DNA from: an uncultured Methanobrevibacter sp.
GTDB taxonomy: Archaea > Methanobacteriota > Methanobacteria > Methanobacteriales > Methanobacteriaceae
Reading direction: 5' to 3'
Length of the DNA: 50,876 nt
Assembly: GCF_937881195.1 (NCBI RefSeq)
Contig: NZ_CALGFC010000048.1
Coordinates: 1-50,876, forward strand
Shown piece by piece: positions 39,201-48,545 of this stretch. The translations under genes were made by a program, and so were the position numbers. A model generated the notes under the pieces. The model made no database searches. It had not been told where the DNA came from and was given only the letters and a program-made list of their open reading frames with translations. How positions within the stretch are numbered: position 1 is the stretch's first letter; each line of letters opens with the position of its first letter.

Positions 39201-40822
39201 ATTTTTTAAATGCAACTGGTATTATTAATAGTTCTACTTCTGAGGTCATTGTTGAAGGTAAGAAAGGTATTTACTCTATACTTGTATCTAATAATACAGA
39301 ATCTGGAAATACAATAATTAATAATTATGGTAATTTCTTTGATGAAGGAGATTTGCTTTTCCCACAAGCTAATACAACAGTTAATAATTCAGCTAAATTT
39401 AATATATCAGTAATAAATAATTTAAGTGTTTTTGAAAATGGAAAAGCATTTTTTTATGTCTATTATAATAATGAATGGATAAGAATTGGAATAGCAAATA
39501 TTAACAATGGTAAATTTGAATATAATTGGACTAAAATTTATGATTCCATGATAGTAGGATCTTATGATATTAAAGCTGTAATTAATAAAGTTGATTATGA
39601 AAACTTAACAATTTTTTCAACTATAAATGTTGGAAAAGCATCTGTTAATGTTTCAATACTTAATTCAACAGGTGTTAAGGGAGAATATGCTACAGTTTCT
39701 GCAAAAGTCACAGATAGTAGAGGAAATCCTCTTAATGGAATTGAAGTTAGGTTCTATGTTGAGGGTAGCTATGTAGGAAGAGCTTACACTAATTCTAATG
39801 GTACTGCAATTTTAGACTATCTTTTAAGCTCATATCAAGACATAGGTGATTATTATTTAAGAGCTGTTACTATTGAATCTGATAATTACTTGCAAGGATC
39901 TGGTGTTGGAAATCTTTTGATAAAAACTAAAACATATTTGATTCCTACTATATCTCCTGTAGATTTTGGAAAAACAGCTGTAATTAAATTTACTTTAAAA
40001 GGATCAGATAATAAATTATTGTCTGGAAGAACAATTTACATGCTTTTAGATGGAATAATAGTTTTAACAAATAAAACTAATTCTAAGGGTGTTGTTCAAT
40101 TTACTATTCCTAGATTAGCTAAGGGAAATCACACGATTTTAGCATATTTTGCAGATAATGATCCAAATTATGGTTCTTCTTATTATCAAGGAAAACAGGT
40201 TATTAGGGCTAATGCAGATTTATTAATTACTAATGTTAAAAAATATGGAAATAATTATAAAGTAACAATTAAAAATCAAGGATCATCTAAATCTTCTACT
40301 AGTAAATTAAAAGTGTGGTATTCTAAGAATAAATATAGGACAGTTGTAGTTAAACCAATATCTACTGGAAAATCCTTAACTGTTTTAGTTAAATTTTTCA
40401 AATACTCAACTCATAAAAAATATACTAAATATGCTCAAATAAATTACAACAAAGCTGTTGTTGAGTCTAATTATAATAATAACAAAGTATCTTTTAAAAA
40501 TTCAAATTATCAAAGATATAAATCTGATTTGGTAATTTCATCTATAAAAAGAGTTGGAAACAACTATAAAATAAAGATAGTGAATAAAGGAACAGCTAAC
40601 TCTGGAACATTTAAATTTAAAGTTTGGTTTGGAAGTGGAAAGAAGACAAAGTCTAAAGTTTTCACTATTAGAAGCATACCTTCAAATAGATATGTAACAG
40701 CTACTTTTGCTTTCTTCAAGTATTCTGAACATAAAAAATATACTAAATATGCTAAAGTAAATTATAACAAAGTTGCTATAGAATCTAACTATAATAATAA
40801 TTTATTTAAGTTTAAAACTTGA
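36263..40822 (+). CDS. Beta-helix adhesin-like protein with two basic CARDB-like domains
   Basis: This 1519-aa protein is a larger relative of its upstream neighbour. After a signal peptide (about 1-28) comes an Asn/Asp/Thr-rich stretch to about 130. Two beta-helix halves follow, opened by SYSNYF (139-144) and by the variant SNFDDYF (550-556). Two Ig-like domains lie at about 1120-1310 (NPLNGIEVRFYVEG, LLSGRTIYMLLDG). Two successive CARDB-like domains start at about 1318 and 1421; each ends in NYNKxxxESNYNNN and both are rich in Lys and Tyr. There is no C-terminal membrane segment. AAGGAG at 36253-36258 fits either of two adjacent ATG codons (36263 or 36266). It is probably a wall-bound surface protein. 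Confidence 0.88.
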   Translation: MMKISKNIILIGILIVFLATSIGSVSAIDNNVSNTNTDNYAVNDLGINQINSNVDDNINTNDNTTITTDFNNNDNTTGYNTTGYNTKDYNITDSINEDKDNESNEEILNVSTSLNSNSKSFNTINVLNSPQTIIITDSSYSNYFNSNGTIKTGSGLVEGDILDIQGTLYNKNFVLTIPLNLITTSNGKLVNGTIYIRTSGSGSNITGLTIINTNDNGHGVYLLETENNTIKNCDFTISGQGAYSLPMVRSNYNKIIGNKMVNLINNYSPGMDPSAKTVIVLGNSHNNTIANNTLASNGSNCIYLSTYSFLDYGSGEGASTYNNIINNTVYGADTSWCYVIQIMGNYNNIKYNTVYGGYRGISSVGTYNNVSSNKIFDTANTGIYAGTNNIIYDNFINQTGSSTGIVVTGSNVGLKNNVIYVVNGKAIDVSSNNNITIENNNISSVGGTCVYIFGNSNQISILRNIINSNTGLCISIKRQDSQTFPTNITIRNNTLNTENNYSIDAKDCDKNTFVLGNDNTIKGQIISPGGEIINPPINNFTGTLHIINESNFDDYFDIYGNLKNIVDDGDVLNITGNFYNRDIKITSTIKIIGDLANFYNSTFIITARGVWIENINIINEAKMGIIINQTESATINKNNISSIHPTTAYGIYIYQSDNNIISSNNIYVKGDLLTYGILSFGSLSNVIKDNNIKVNGTGNLHKYESGICIDGEHIVNEIFRTYGILLLYSSNNNLTNNHLNISSAIENSPNQSDNFTNSIAGIDIYYDSHNNNIIGNDIIICAKDPYLYGLGVLGGQTNTGNLRSENNTFKSNNIQIDGSYFATGFISGYNSFNTLLYGNSIFCSANDYAYGVTLELSQFNIIQDNQIDLFAIINYAIELYASNDNQIIQNLVYASGSYSYGIAAISSSRNQIILNDIEVYGDLSKEPIQKRHGDAIPYGNAGMLLMSNSDNNIIKDNKIKSSGEYAINGTSIKNTTIDNNFLNATGIINSSTSEVIVEGKKGIYSILVSNNTESGNTIINNYGNFFDEGDLLFPQANTTVNNSAKFNISVINNLSVFENGKAFFYVYYNNEWIRIGIANINNGKFEYNWTKIYDSMIVGSYDIKAVINKVDYENLTIFSTINVGKASVNVSILNSTGVKGEYATVSAKVTDSRGNPLNGIEVRFYVEGSYVGRAYTNSNGTAILDYLLSSYQDIGDYYLRAVTIESDNYLQGSGVGNLLIKTKTYLIPTISPVDFGKTAVIKFTLKGSDNKLLSGRTIYMLLDGIIVLTNKTNSKGVVQFTIPRLAKGNHTILAYFADNDPNYGSSYYQGKQVIRANADLLITNVKKYGNNYKVTIKNQGSSKSSTSKLKVWYSKNKYRTVVVKPISTGKSLTVLVKFFKYSTHKKYTKYAQINYNKAVVESNYNNNKVSFKNSNYQRYKSDLVISSIKRVGNNYKIKIVNKGTANSGTFKFKVWFGSGKKTKSKVFTIRSIPSNRYVTATFAFFKYSEHKKYTKYAKVNYNKVAIESNYNNNLFKFKT

Positions 40823-41131
40823 TATCTTTGTTTTAAAGTATTTTTTATAGAAAAAAAATAAAATATGAATTAACTTTAATTTTTTATTTTATTTTTAAAT
40901 TTATTTTTTATTTTATTTTTAAATTTATTTTTTAATTTATTTTTTATTCTAATTTCATATAGTAAAATTTATATGTGTCATTAATATATTTATTATTAGT
41001 TAATCAATTATACTTTATATTTTATCAATTAAACTTTAATTATTTTTATCATTCGATTTATCAGTAATCTTTTCATTATACTATTGGTTAACTATATTTT
41101 AATAAAATAATTAAAAAGGGGGTAATTCTTT
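40823..41131. other. 309-bp T-rich intergenic region
   Basis: It contains a repeated TTTTTTATTTTATTTTTAAA block (about 40883-40930), likely ending transcription of the upstream gene, and the leader of the next adhesin with GGGGG as the core of its ribosome site (41118-41122). No gene is visible. Confidence 0.5.
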
Positions 41132-44100
41132 TTGAAAATTAATAAATTTTTTCTTGTGAGTGTTTTGCTCATTTTTTGTTTGTTTTCTGGTGTTGTAGTG
41201 GCTTCTGATGTTTCTGCTGCTTCTAATGATATTTATGTGTCACCTAGTGGTAATGATTCGTCTAATACTGGTTCGATTGATAGTCCTTATCAATCTATTG
41301 GTAAAGCTGTTAATCAATCAAATGATTCTAGCAATGTCAATATCTATTTGGATGAGGGTACTTATAGGGGTAAAGGTAATAATACTGGAATCTTGATTAA
41401 TAAGGCCCATATTAGTCAAAATGGAAGTATAAGTATCATTGGTAAAGGTGTAGATAAAACTTTTATTGATGGTGATTCTGCTAACTTCTTATTTGACATA
41501 AAATCTGATTCTATTGTTTATTTGTATAATCTAACTATCCGTAATTGTAAAAATACAGATGGTGGAGCAATAACAAATAATGGTAATTTATCAATTACTA
41601 GTTGTAATTTTGAAAATAATCAAGCAACCTCTTATGGAGGTGTTATATATAGTGACTATGCTTCTAATTTGAATATTGTTAATTCTATATTTAATAATAA
41701 TACTGGACCTTATGAAGCTGGTGTAATCTATGGTTCTATTATAAAACTTAATAATTGTAGCTTTAATAATAATAGGGCAGGTTCTAATATTATATATGGG
41801 TCTAATGCAAATTCATTTGTATACAATTGTTACTTTATCAATAATACGATTAATAGTACAAGTTCTTGGATTTATGGCACATTATATATGAATGGTGGTT
41901 CTATAGTAAATAACACATTTATCAACTGTTCAGCTCCAAATAGTGATTCAACTCCTACATTATATATCGGAGGGACTGTTTACCTTAAAAACAATACTAT
42001 TAATAATTGTATTAATAAAAATAATCTAAGTTTTATTAAGTCTGATGGGGCTAATTTTAATTCTAATTTGACTTTTTTAGGTAATTCAACTGTCGATGTT
42101 AATAAACCTAGTAATATCCGTTTAAATGCTATTTTAACTGATGATATGGGTAATGTTATTAATGGAGGGACTGTTTATTTTATTATAAATGGTATATTAA
42201 ATAAGAGTAATTCTACTAATGCTGGTGGTATAGCTACTTATACTTTTACAAATTTATTTGATAATGGTTTGTATGCTGTTTCAGGCTATTGTGGTTCTGA
42301 AAATGCAACTTCAGTTAAGACTGGTCTTATTAATGTGAATATTAATAGAAATCCTGTTACTTATTATGTTTCTAATAATGGGGATGATGATACTGGTAAT
42401 GGATCAGAGACTAATCCTTTCAAGACAATTCAAAAAGCAATTAATCAAGGCTTTGCAGTTTCAATTTATCCAACTATTATGATAATGGAAGGAACTTATA
42501 AAGGGGTTGGAAATACAAACTTAACTTACTCCGATCTTGGTATATTAAACATAATTGGTGTTTATAATAAAACAATCATTGATGGAGAATATAATAATTG
42601 GGGATTATATCTCGGAGATTATATTCAGGCTAATATTTTTAATATGACCTATATTAATTGTAATTCTTCTGGTGATAATTATTATGCTTTAATTTCTGCA
42701 CATGGAATTACCAATATTACAAACTGTATTTTTGAAAATAATAATAATGTTTATTATGGTTTTATGGACCTTGCTTATGGAAGCAAAATTATCAATTCTA
42801 TATTTAGGAATAATAATGCAAGTATGGGTCTTCAAAGTCAAATGATTATTATTAACAATGGATTAATTGAAAATTCTTCATTTATAAATAATTCTTTTCC
42901 AAGAGCAATATTATTAGGTTCAAATAATTATGTTAAGAATTGTTCATTTATAGGTAACACTCTGACTGATGAAAATGCTAATAATATTTTATCTGGTAGC
43001 GGTACTTCAATAAATAATAATTTTATAAACAATTGTGCACCTTCTTATGGTACAGTTTTAGGATCTTTTAATAGTTTTAATGATACTTTTATTGGTAATA
43101 AAGGTATTAATGGAGCAATAACTGCTTCTTCTGCTAATTTTACTAATGGTACTTTTATTAATAATTCTGCTTCTGGTAATGGATCTATTGTGTATATATC
43201 TGAAAACTGTGTTGTTGATTTTATTAACTGTAATTTTGATGGTAATTATGCTAATGGCACCGGTAACCCAATATATATTTGTAGTACTTTAAATAGTGTT
43301 GGTGTTTTAACTACTGGTAAAGTTAATAGAGTTAATGTTACTTATAATTCTATTTATACAAATAAATTTAGTTTTACTTTAACTGCACATATCACTGATG
43401 CTGAAGGCAATATAATTGATGGAGGATACTTAAGATTCTATGCAAATGAAAAATATTTAGGCATAGCACCAATAATTAATGGTACAGCTACTTTATTTTA
43501 TATTGGCCTAGAAAATGGCAATTACACAATTACTGGGGACTGCCCATCTGGTGTAAGTGTTTCAATAATAACTGCTAACCTTGAAGTAAATGCTAATCTT
43601 AAAACTAATGCAACTTTTTATGTTTCTCCAAACGGTAGTGACTCTAATGGGGATGGTTCTAAAAATAATCCATTTAAAACAATAGGGTTTGCTTTGAATA
43701 AAGCTTATGGAGATTCTAAAAATGTATTTATATATGTTTTAGAGGGAATTTATAATGGTTCTGGTAATGAAAACTTAGTATTGCCTGGTGATTTTAATGT
43801 TACAATTATTGGGAATAATAGTATTATTGCTGATATTATTGGTAGATTTATCACTTCTGAAGAAGGCTATGGTATTCATAAGTTAGCTAATTTAATTTTA
43901 CAAAATTCTGAAAGTATTAAAGGTAGTAGTCAGATATCTGTTGAATATGGGTTAATAAACAATTATGGTTATTTAGAGATTTATAATTGTGTCTTTAATA
44001 ATAATACATATACCGTTATTAAAAATAATGGAACTATGGTTATTAGTAATTCTATTTTCAAAAATAACAAATATGACCCACAAAGTAATTCTAGTCAGTA

Positions 44101-46300
44101 TGCTACTTTAACTCGTTTAGGTGTTATTGAGAATGGTAAGGGTAATCTTTCTATTTATGACTCTCTATTTGATAGTAATTGTTATACTCTTAGCGGTTCT
44201 GACATTCGTAACCCTTCAAATCTATTAATAGTTAACACTATTTTTAATAATAGTATGTCTTCTGGTATTTTTCATTCTGATTATTCTGGTTTTGGTTATT
44301 GTAATGTAACTTTAATTAATAGTTCTGTTATTAATTCGTTAGCTGTTGTTACTAATAGATGGAGTAGTGGTGGTTCACAACAGATTTTAAATGTTTATAA
44401 TTGTAAATTTGAAAATAATACTCTTTTTGACAATCTTTATGGAGTAACAGTATTTTTAACAGCATATAATTCAATTTTTAATAATACTGGTTCTGTTATT
44501 AAATTGTGGAATAATTCTATAATTAGTAACTGTATTTTTATTAATACAAATAACTCAACAGGTAATTTAACAAAAGGCAATTTAACATTTAATTTTAATG
44601 ATAATCGTGGTTGTAATTTAACTGTCATTGATTCAGCATTTGCAACTTATTTGAAAGTAATTTCTAATACTCAGGTTTCAGAGATTAATTTAAATTATAA
44701 CTGGTGGGGAAATAATGATAAACCTAACATAATTATTAATGGTCAAAATTATACAATTGATTATTGGATTGTTATGGCTTTAGTTAATAGTGCTAATTCT
44801 GGTTTAAGTCAGAATATTAGTGTTATTCCAAAAGTCACTGATAATAATGGCAATTTGTATGATTATGATACTAGCAATGTTCCTATTCCTTCTGAAGATA
44901 AGGAGTTTACTTTGGAAGTTGTTAATGGTACTGGTTCTATAACACCAAATACTGGTAATGTTAGTAATTCTGGATTTAATTCTACTTTCACTGGTAATAA
45001 TTATAGTAATCATACTGTTAAAGCTGCTTTTAAAACTTTTAATGCTTCAAAGATTGTTGAATTATACATTTTAGGAACTAGTACTAATGTTACAGTTTCT
45101 AATCCTACTGGTAAAAATGGAAGTACTATTATTGTCACTGCAAATGTGAAAGATAATCAGGGTAATCCTGTTAATGGGGGTATTGTTGAGTTCTTCTTTA
45201 ATGGTGCAAGTGGTAGTAAATCATTAGGAAATGTTAGTGTTATAGATGGTGTAGCTAAATTTAATTGGATTGTTAATGAACCTAATTTTGATAATGGTCA
45301 AATTTATGCACAATACCATGAGAATGATGCTTACAATGAATCTGTTGATACAACAGATTTCCGTGTTTTAACTGTTCCAACCAACATGACAATTGATTTA
45401 TCTAAAGTTTCTGGTAATCCTGGTGATAAGGTTTTAATCACTGTTAATGTTCGAGATAATAATGGTGGTCTTGTTAATGGGGGACTTGTTGAAATCTATG
45501 CAAAAGGAATATATCTTGGTACTTTTGATGTAGTAAATGGAAAAGCTTATGTTAATTGGACTGTAAGTGGTAATCCTGGTAAAATAAGTGTAATAGCTAA
45601 CTATACTGATGATTACACTTATGTTGATAATCAAAAAACTAATAGCTTTGAAATCAACAAAATAAAAACAAGTACAAGTATGAGCAATTATAAAGGAACT
45701 TATGGTAAAAATACTCTTTTAAAAGCTACTTTAAAAGATGCAACTGGTAAAGCTGTTGTTGGTAGATATGTTAAGTTTTATGTGAACAATAAATATGTTG
45801 GTCAAGCTAAAACTAACTCACAAGGGCTTGCTTCTTTAAATTATAAAGTTGCAATTACTGGTTATTTAGCTGTTAAAGCAGTTTCTGTTACTGACAGTAC
45901 TTATCAAAGCTCTATTGTTTCAAGTAAATTGACTGTTCCAAAATTAAGTAAAGTTAATATTAAGAATTCTTATGCTGTTAAGGGTAAAAAAATTACTTTT
46001 AAAACTCTTTTAGCTAACATTGGTCCAGATAAAAGTAGTCTTGTGATTTCTTATAAGCTACCTAAAGGTGTTAAACTTCTTAAAAGATCTATTAGTAGTG
46101 GCCTTGTTAAGTATAACAAAAAAACTGGTATTTTATCCTGGACTGTTAAGAATTTGAAATTTAGCAAATCAAAATCAGCTTATTTAACTGTTTCTTTATC
46201 TGCTAAAAAAGGCAAATATTATATTAAAAATTCAGTTAAAAAATCAACTGGTGCAGTTGTTTATGGAAACAATGCCTTAAAAACCATAAAAGTAAAATAA
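41132..46300 (+). CDS. Three-module beta-helix adhesin-like protein
   Basis: The product is 1722 aa and appears to start at a TTG (41132), nine bases after GGGGG; it then reads MKINKFF and a normal signal peptide (about 1-32). Three similar modules follow, each opened by a YVSPSGND-like motif (residues 33, 410 and 828) with a downstream NPFKTI-type segment. This pattern is typical of DUF1565/pectate-lyase-like beta-helices. The first two are each followed by an Ig-like domain. From about 1310 to 1610 there are further Ig-like domains (NPVNGGIVEFFFNG, GLVNGGLVEIYAKG). The C-terminal 115 residues form a Lys-rich DUF11-like domain (LLANIGPDKSSLVISYKLPKG) without a membrane anchor. It probably acts as a surface adhesin; no catalytic residues are recognised. 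Confidence 0.87.
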   Translation: MKINKFFLVSVLLIFCLFSGVVVASDVSAASNDIYVSPSGNDSSNTGSIDSPYQSIGKAVNQSNDSSNVNIYLDEGTYRGKGNNTGILINKAHISQNGSISIIGKGVDKTFIDGDSANFLFDIKSDSIVYLYNLTIRNCKNTDGGAITNNGNLSITSCNFENNQATSYGGVIYSDYASNLNIVNSIFNNNTGPYEAGVIYGSIIKLNNCSFNNNRAGSNIIYGSNANSFVYNCYFINNTINSTSSWIYGTLYMNGGSIVNNTFINCSAPNSDSTPTLYIGGTVYLKNNTINNCINKNNLSFIKSDGANFNSNLTFLGNSTVDVNKPSNIRLNAILTDDMGNVINGGTVYFIINGILNKSNSTNAGGIATYTFTNLFDNGLYAVSGYCGSENATSVKTGLINVNINRNPVTYYVSNNGDDDTGNGSETNPFKTIQKAINQGFAVSIYPTIMIMEGTYKGVGNTNLTYSDLGILNIIGVYNKTIIDGEYNNWGLYLGDYIQANIFNMTYINCNSSGDNYYALISAHGITNITNCIFENNNNVYYGFMDLAYGSKIINSIFRNNNASMGLQSQMIIINNGLIENSSFINNSFPRAILLGSNNYVKNCSFIGNTLTDENANNILSGSGTSINNNFINNCAPSYGTVLGSFNSFNDTFIGNKGINGAITASSANFTNGTFINNSASGNGSIVYISENCVVDFINCNFDGNYANGTGNPIYICSTLNSVGVLTTGKVNRVNVTYNSIYTNKFSFTLTAHITDAEGNIIDGGYLRFYANEKYLGIAPIINGTATLFYIGLENGNYTITGDCPSGVSVSIITANLEVNANLKTNATFYVSPNGSDSNGDGSKNNPFKTIGFALNKAYGDSKNVFIYVLEGIYNGSGNENLVLPGDFNVTIIGNNSIIADIIGRFITSEEGYGIHKLANLILQNSESIKGSSQISVEYGLINNYGYLEIYNCVFNNNTYTVIKNNGTMVISNSIFKNNKYDPQSNSSQYATLTRLGVIENGKGNLSIYDSLFDSNCYTLSGSDIRNPSNLLIVNTIFNNSMSSGIFHSDYSGFGYCNVTLINSSVINSLAVVTNRWSSGGSQQILNVYNCKFENNTLFDNLYGVTVFLTAYNSIFNNTGSVIKLWNNSIISNCIFINTNNSTGNLTKGNLTFNFNDNRGCNLTVIDSAFATYLKVISNTQVSEINLNYNWWGNNDKPNIIINGQNYTIDYWIVMALVNSANSGLSQNISVIPKVTDNNGNLYDYDTSNVPIPSEDKEFTLEVVNGTGSITPNTGNVSNSGFNSTFTGNNYSNHTVKAAFKTFNASKIVELYILGTSTNVTVSNPTGKNGSTIIVTANVKDNQGNPVNGGIVEFFFNGASGSKSLGNVSVIDGVAKFNWIVNEPNFDNGQIYAQYHENDAYNESVDTTDFRVLTVPTNMTIDLSKVSGNPGDKVLITVNVRDNNGGLVNGGLVEIYAKGIYLGTFDVVNGKAYVNWTVSGNPGKISVIANYTDDYTYVDNQKTNSFEINKIKTSTSMSNYKGTYGKNTLLKATLKDATGKAVVGRYVKFYVNNKYVGQAKTNSQGLASLNYKVAITGYLAVKAVSVTDSTYQSSIVSSKLTVPKLSKVNIKNSYAVKGKKITFKTLLANIGPDKSSLVISYKLPKGVKLLKRSISSGLVKYNKKTGILSWTVKNLKFSKSKSAYLTVSLSAKKGKYYIKNSVKKSTGAVVYGNNALKTIKVK

Positions 46301-46422
46301 AAATGAAATTTTTTTTAGATGATATGAAGTTTTTTATAAAAATTTCTTATCATTTATTATTATTTTCTAGATTTTTTAATTAATTTAAATTTTAAAAATA
46401 TTAACATTCTTATGTGATTTTT

Positions 46423-47061
46423 ATGGAATTTTTAAGAGTAATTACTATTATTATCTTGATGTCTATTATTTGTTTAGTGTTGAATTCAGTGAAATCTTAT
46501 TTTCTTGAATATGCAGATAAAAAGTTTTCTTTGAATGTTTTACATGAGGGTACTAATTATAAAGTTAAACAAAGTTGTTTAACTATTCAAGGAAAAGTTG
46601 TGCTCATATTTTTTTCAGTTACTTTAATACCACTTCCCTCTTTATTTTTGTCTGAGTTTAATTATTTTTTTAATTTAGGGGTTTTTTTGAGTTTTTTGTT
46701 GCCTGGTTTGATGCTTTTATTGAGGATTAATACTTTTAATGATGATAATATTTCTTCTGAAACTGGTTTAGGTTATGATCCTACTTTGTCATGGATTTTA
46801 GCTTTTCTTGCTTTGTCGATGGGGTTTGCAATTGGTTTTTCAGATTTGTATTTTAATGATATTCCTAAATATATTCCATTTGTACTGATTTTGTTGGCTT
46901 TTTTATCTTCTTTGATTCCTATATTTCCTGATAAGATTAATAAGTATTTGTCTTTTGATATTCGGAGTGAAAAGGGTGTTTGGGATTTAAAAATATTAAC
47001 TGCATTATCAATATTTATCCAATCATTATTCTTTTTACACTCATCCCTTTTTCTATTATAA
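46423..47061 (+). CDS. Integral membrane protein of unknown function
   Basis: This 212-aa protein has hydrophobic segments at about 4-22, 60-75, 84-100, 123-143, 153-170 and 193-212. The loop between the first two carries FLEYADKKFSLNVLHEGTNY. I do not recognise the family. An in-frame GTG at 46414 would add three residues; the ATG at 46423 gives the better start MEFLRV, but no good ribosome site is present for either. It follows the adhesin gene after 122 bp on the same strand and precedes the DUF4013 gene. The coding strand is G/T-rich with many TTG codons, like the odd block in the giant adhesin gene. Confidence 0.65.
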   Translation: MEFLRVITIIILMSIICLVLNSVKSYFLEYADKKFSLNVLHEGTNYKVKQSCLTIQGKVVLIFFSVTLIPLPSLFLSEFNYFFNLGVFLSFLLPGLMLLLRINTFNDDNISSETGLGYDPTLSWILAFLALSMGFAIGFSDLYFNDIPKYIPFVLILLAFLSSLIPIFPDKINKYLSFDIRSEKGVWDLKILTALSIFIQSLFFLHSSLFLL

Positions 47062-47227
47062 TCAATCAATTTATAAAAGTATTTAAAGGAAAAAATTATT
47101 ATATTATTTTTTAAATTTTAATTTACTTTTTTTAAAGTTAAATGGAAATATTTATAATGGTATTGTTTATAAATATATTTTTGTGTTTATTTAATTCATT
47201 ATTAAAAATTAGTTAGGGGTGTTTTTT

Positions 47228-48025
47228 ATGGATATTGTTGAAATTTTTAAGGATGCTTTTGTTTATCCTACTAAAAATATGAAAACTTTTGCTATTATTG
47301 GTATTTTGGTTGTTTTAGGCAATTTTTCAGATGCTTTTGATTATGGTTTATTAAATGGTGGAACTTTTATTGTGGGGATTATTTTTACTATACTTTTTAT
47401 AGCTATTAGTTTATTAATTCTTCCTGGATATTTCTTAAGTGTCATTAGAAGAACTGTAAATGATTCTAATGATCTTCCTTCTTTGAGTTTGGTAAAAAAT
47501 ATTATTGATAGTTTGAAGCTATTAATAATGGGTATTGTTTATATGATTCCTATAGCTATTATTCTTCTGGTTTCTGCTTTTGCTTTAAATATTTTTGGAT
47601 TAATTAATCGTGTGCTTTTTTATGTAAATAATTATGGTGCAGATTATGCGAATTATATGCCAGATGATTTGTTAATAAGTTTTGGAACTGGAATTTTAAT
47701 AATGGGGATCATATTATTAATATTAGGTGTTTTATACTCGATTATTATTTTTATTGCTCAATCTAGACTAGCTAAGTATGATAGTTTAAAATCCTCTTTT
47801 CAGATTAGAGAAATCTTTAATGATATTTCTAAAATCGGCTGGGGTAATTATATAATTTGGTTAGTTTTATTAGCTATTATTGTAGTGATTTTTGCAATAA
47901 TTTATGCAACAATTTCTGTTTTAGGGGTTATTTTCTTCATAATAGCTGCATTTTTCATTAATACTTATTTACAAATATTTATTGCTAGAAACACTGGTTT
48001 AATATATAAAAAAGCTTTAGAATAA
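47228..48025 (+). CDS. DUF4013 membrane protein
   Basis: This 265-aa membrane protein has the features of DUF4013, a family of unknown function that is frequent in Methanobacteriales. The amphipathic N-terminus DIVEIFKDAFVYPTKNMKTF is followed by hydrophobic segments at about 22-38, 45-68, 98-120, 145-170, 205-230 and 232-250. A PGYFLSVIRRTVN segment after the second membrane span resembles the conserved GY-x-x-x-V-x-R region. AGGGGT at 47215-47220 fits the ATG at 47228; the in-frame GTG at 47219 overlaps that site and is less likely. The neighbouring genes also encode membrane or surface proteins, but no function follows from that. Confidence 0.8.
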   Translation: MDIVEIFKDAFVYPTKNMKTFAIIGILVVLGNFSDAFDYGLLNGGTFIVGIIFTILFIAISLLILPGYFLSVIRRTVNDSNDLPSLSLVKNIIDSLKLLIMGIVYMIPIAIILLVSAFALNIFGLINRVLFYVNNYGADYANYMPDDLLISFGTGILIMGIILLILGVLYSIIIFIAQSRLAKYDSLKSSFQIREIFNDISKIGWGNYIIWLVLLAIIVVIFAIIYATISVLGVIFFIIAAFFINTYLQIFIARNTGLIYKKALE

Positions 48026-48123
48026 GAATTATCTTGTAAAAATATAAATTATTAAATATAAATTATAAAATTTAATTTTTATGTTTATTTTTATATTCTA
48101 AACTTACATCCATGAAAATTTGA

Positions 48124-48398
48124 GGTAAATGGTTTAATAGTTATCATGTTTTCAGTAATATGACACAATATGAAACTATTCTTAGTCATTATAAAAATCA
48201 CACTTCTGGAATGTATATGGAAAACTTTACTAATACCTTAATATAAAATCAATAAAAGTAAAAGATTTGTAAATATTTTCAGATAATAATGGAACAAAAA
48301 CTTATTTTTTCAAAGTTAAAAATTTAGGAGTAGTTTTTGAATATCATGAAGATTTAGATATTAATCCCGAAGCAATAATTGTAAGTTCATATGAATAA
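48124..48398 (+). pseudogene. Probable decayed gene remnant
   Basis: The 520-bp gap between the DUF4013 gene and the next ORF holds protein-like sequence broken by stops and a frame change. The first part reads GKWFNSYHVFSNM then TQYETILSHYKNHTSGMYME and stops at 48244-48246. The second, in another frame, reads SIKVKDL, a stop, then IFSDNNGTKTYFFKVKN and FEYHEDLDINPEAIIVSSYE, with a normal stop at 48396-48398. The composition is that of a soluble protein rather than random AT-rich DNA. The parent family is unknown to me. The remaining sequence, 48026-48123 and 48399-48545, shows nothing. Confidence 0.45.
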
Positions 48399-48545
48399 TG
48401 TGATTAAATTAGAGTTAATTAATTAAAAATTATTTTTTTAAAACTCAAAAAAATATTATCATGTTTAGAGAATTTTTAACTCTTCTTTCATGATTTAATA
48501 ATTTATTTTATTTGATAATAGATTTATGAAAATAGGATTGATAGT

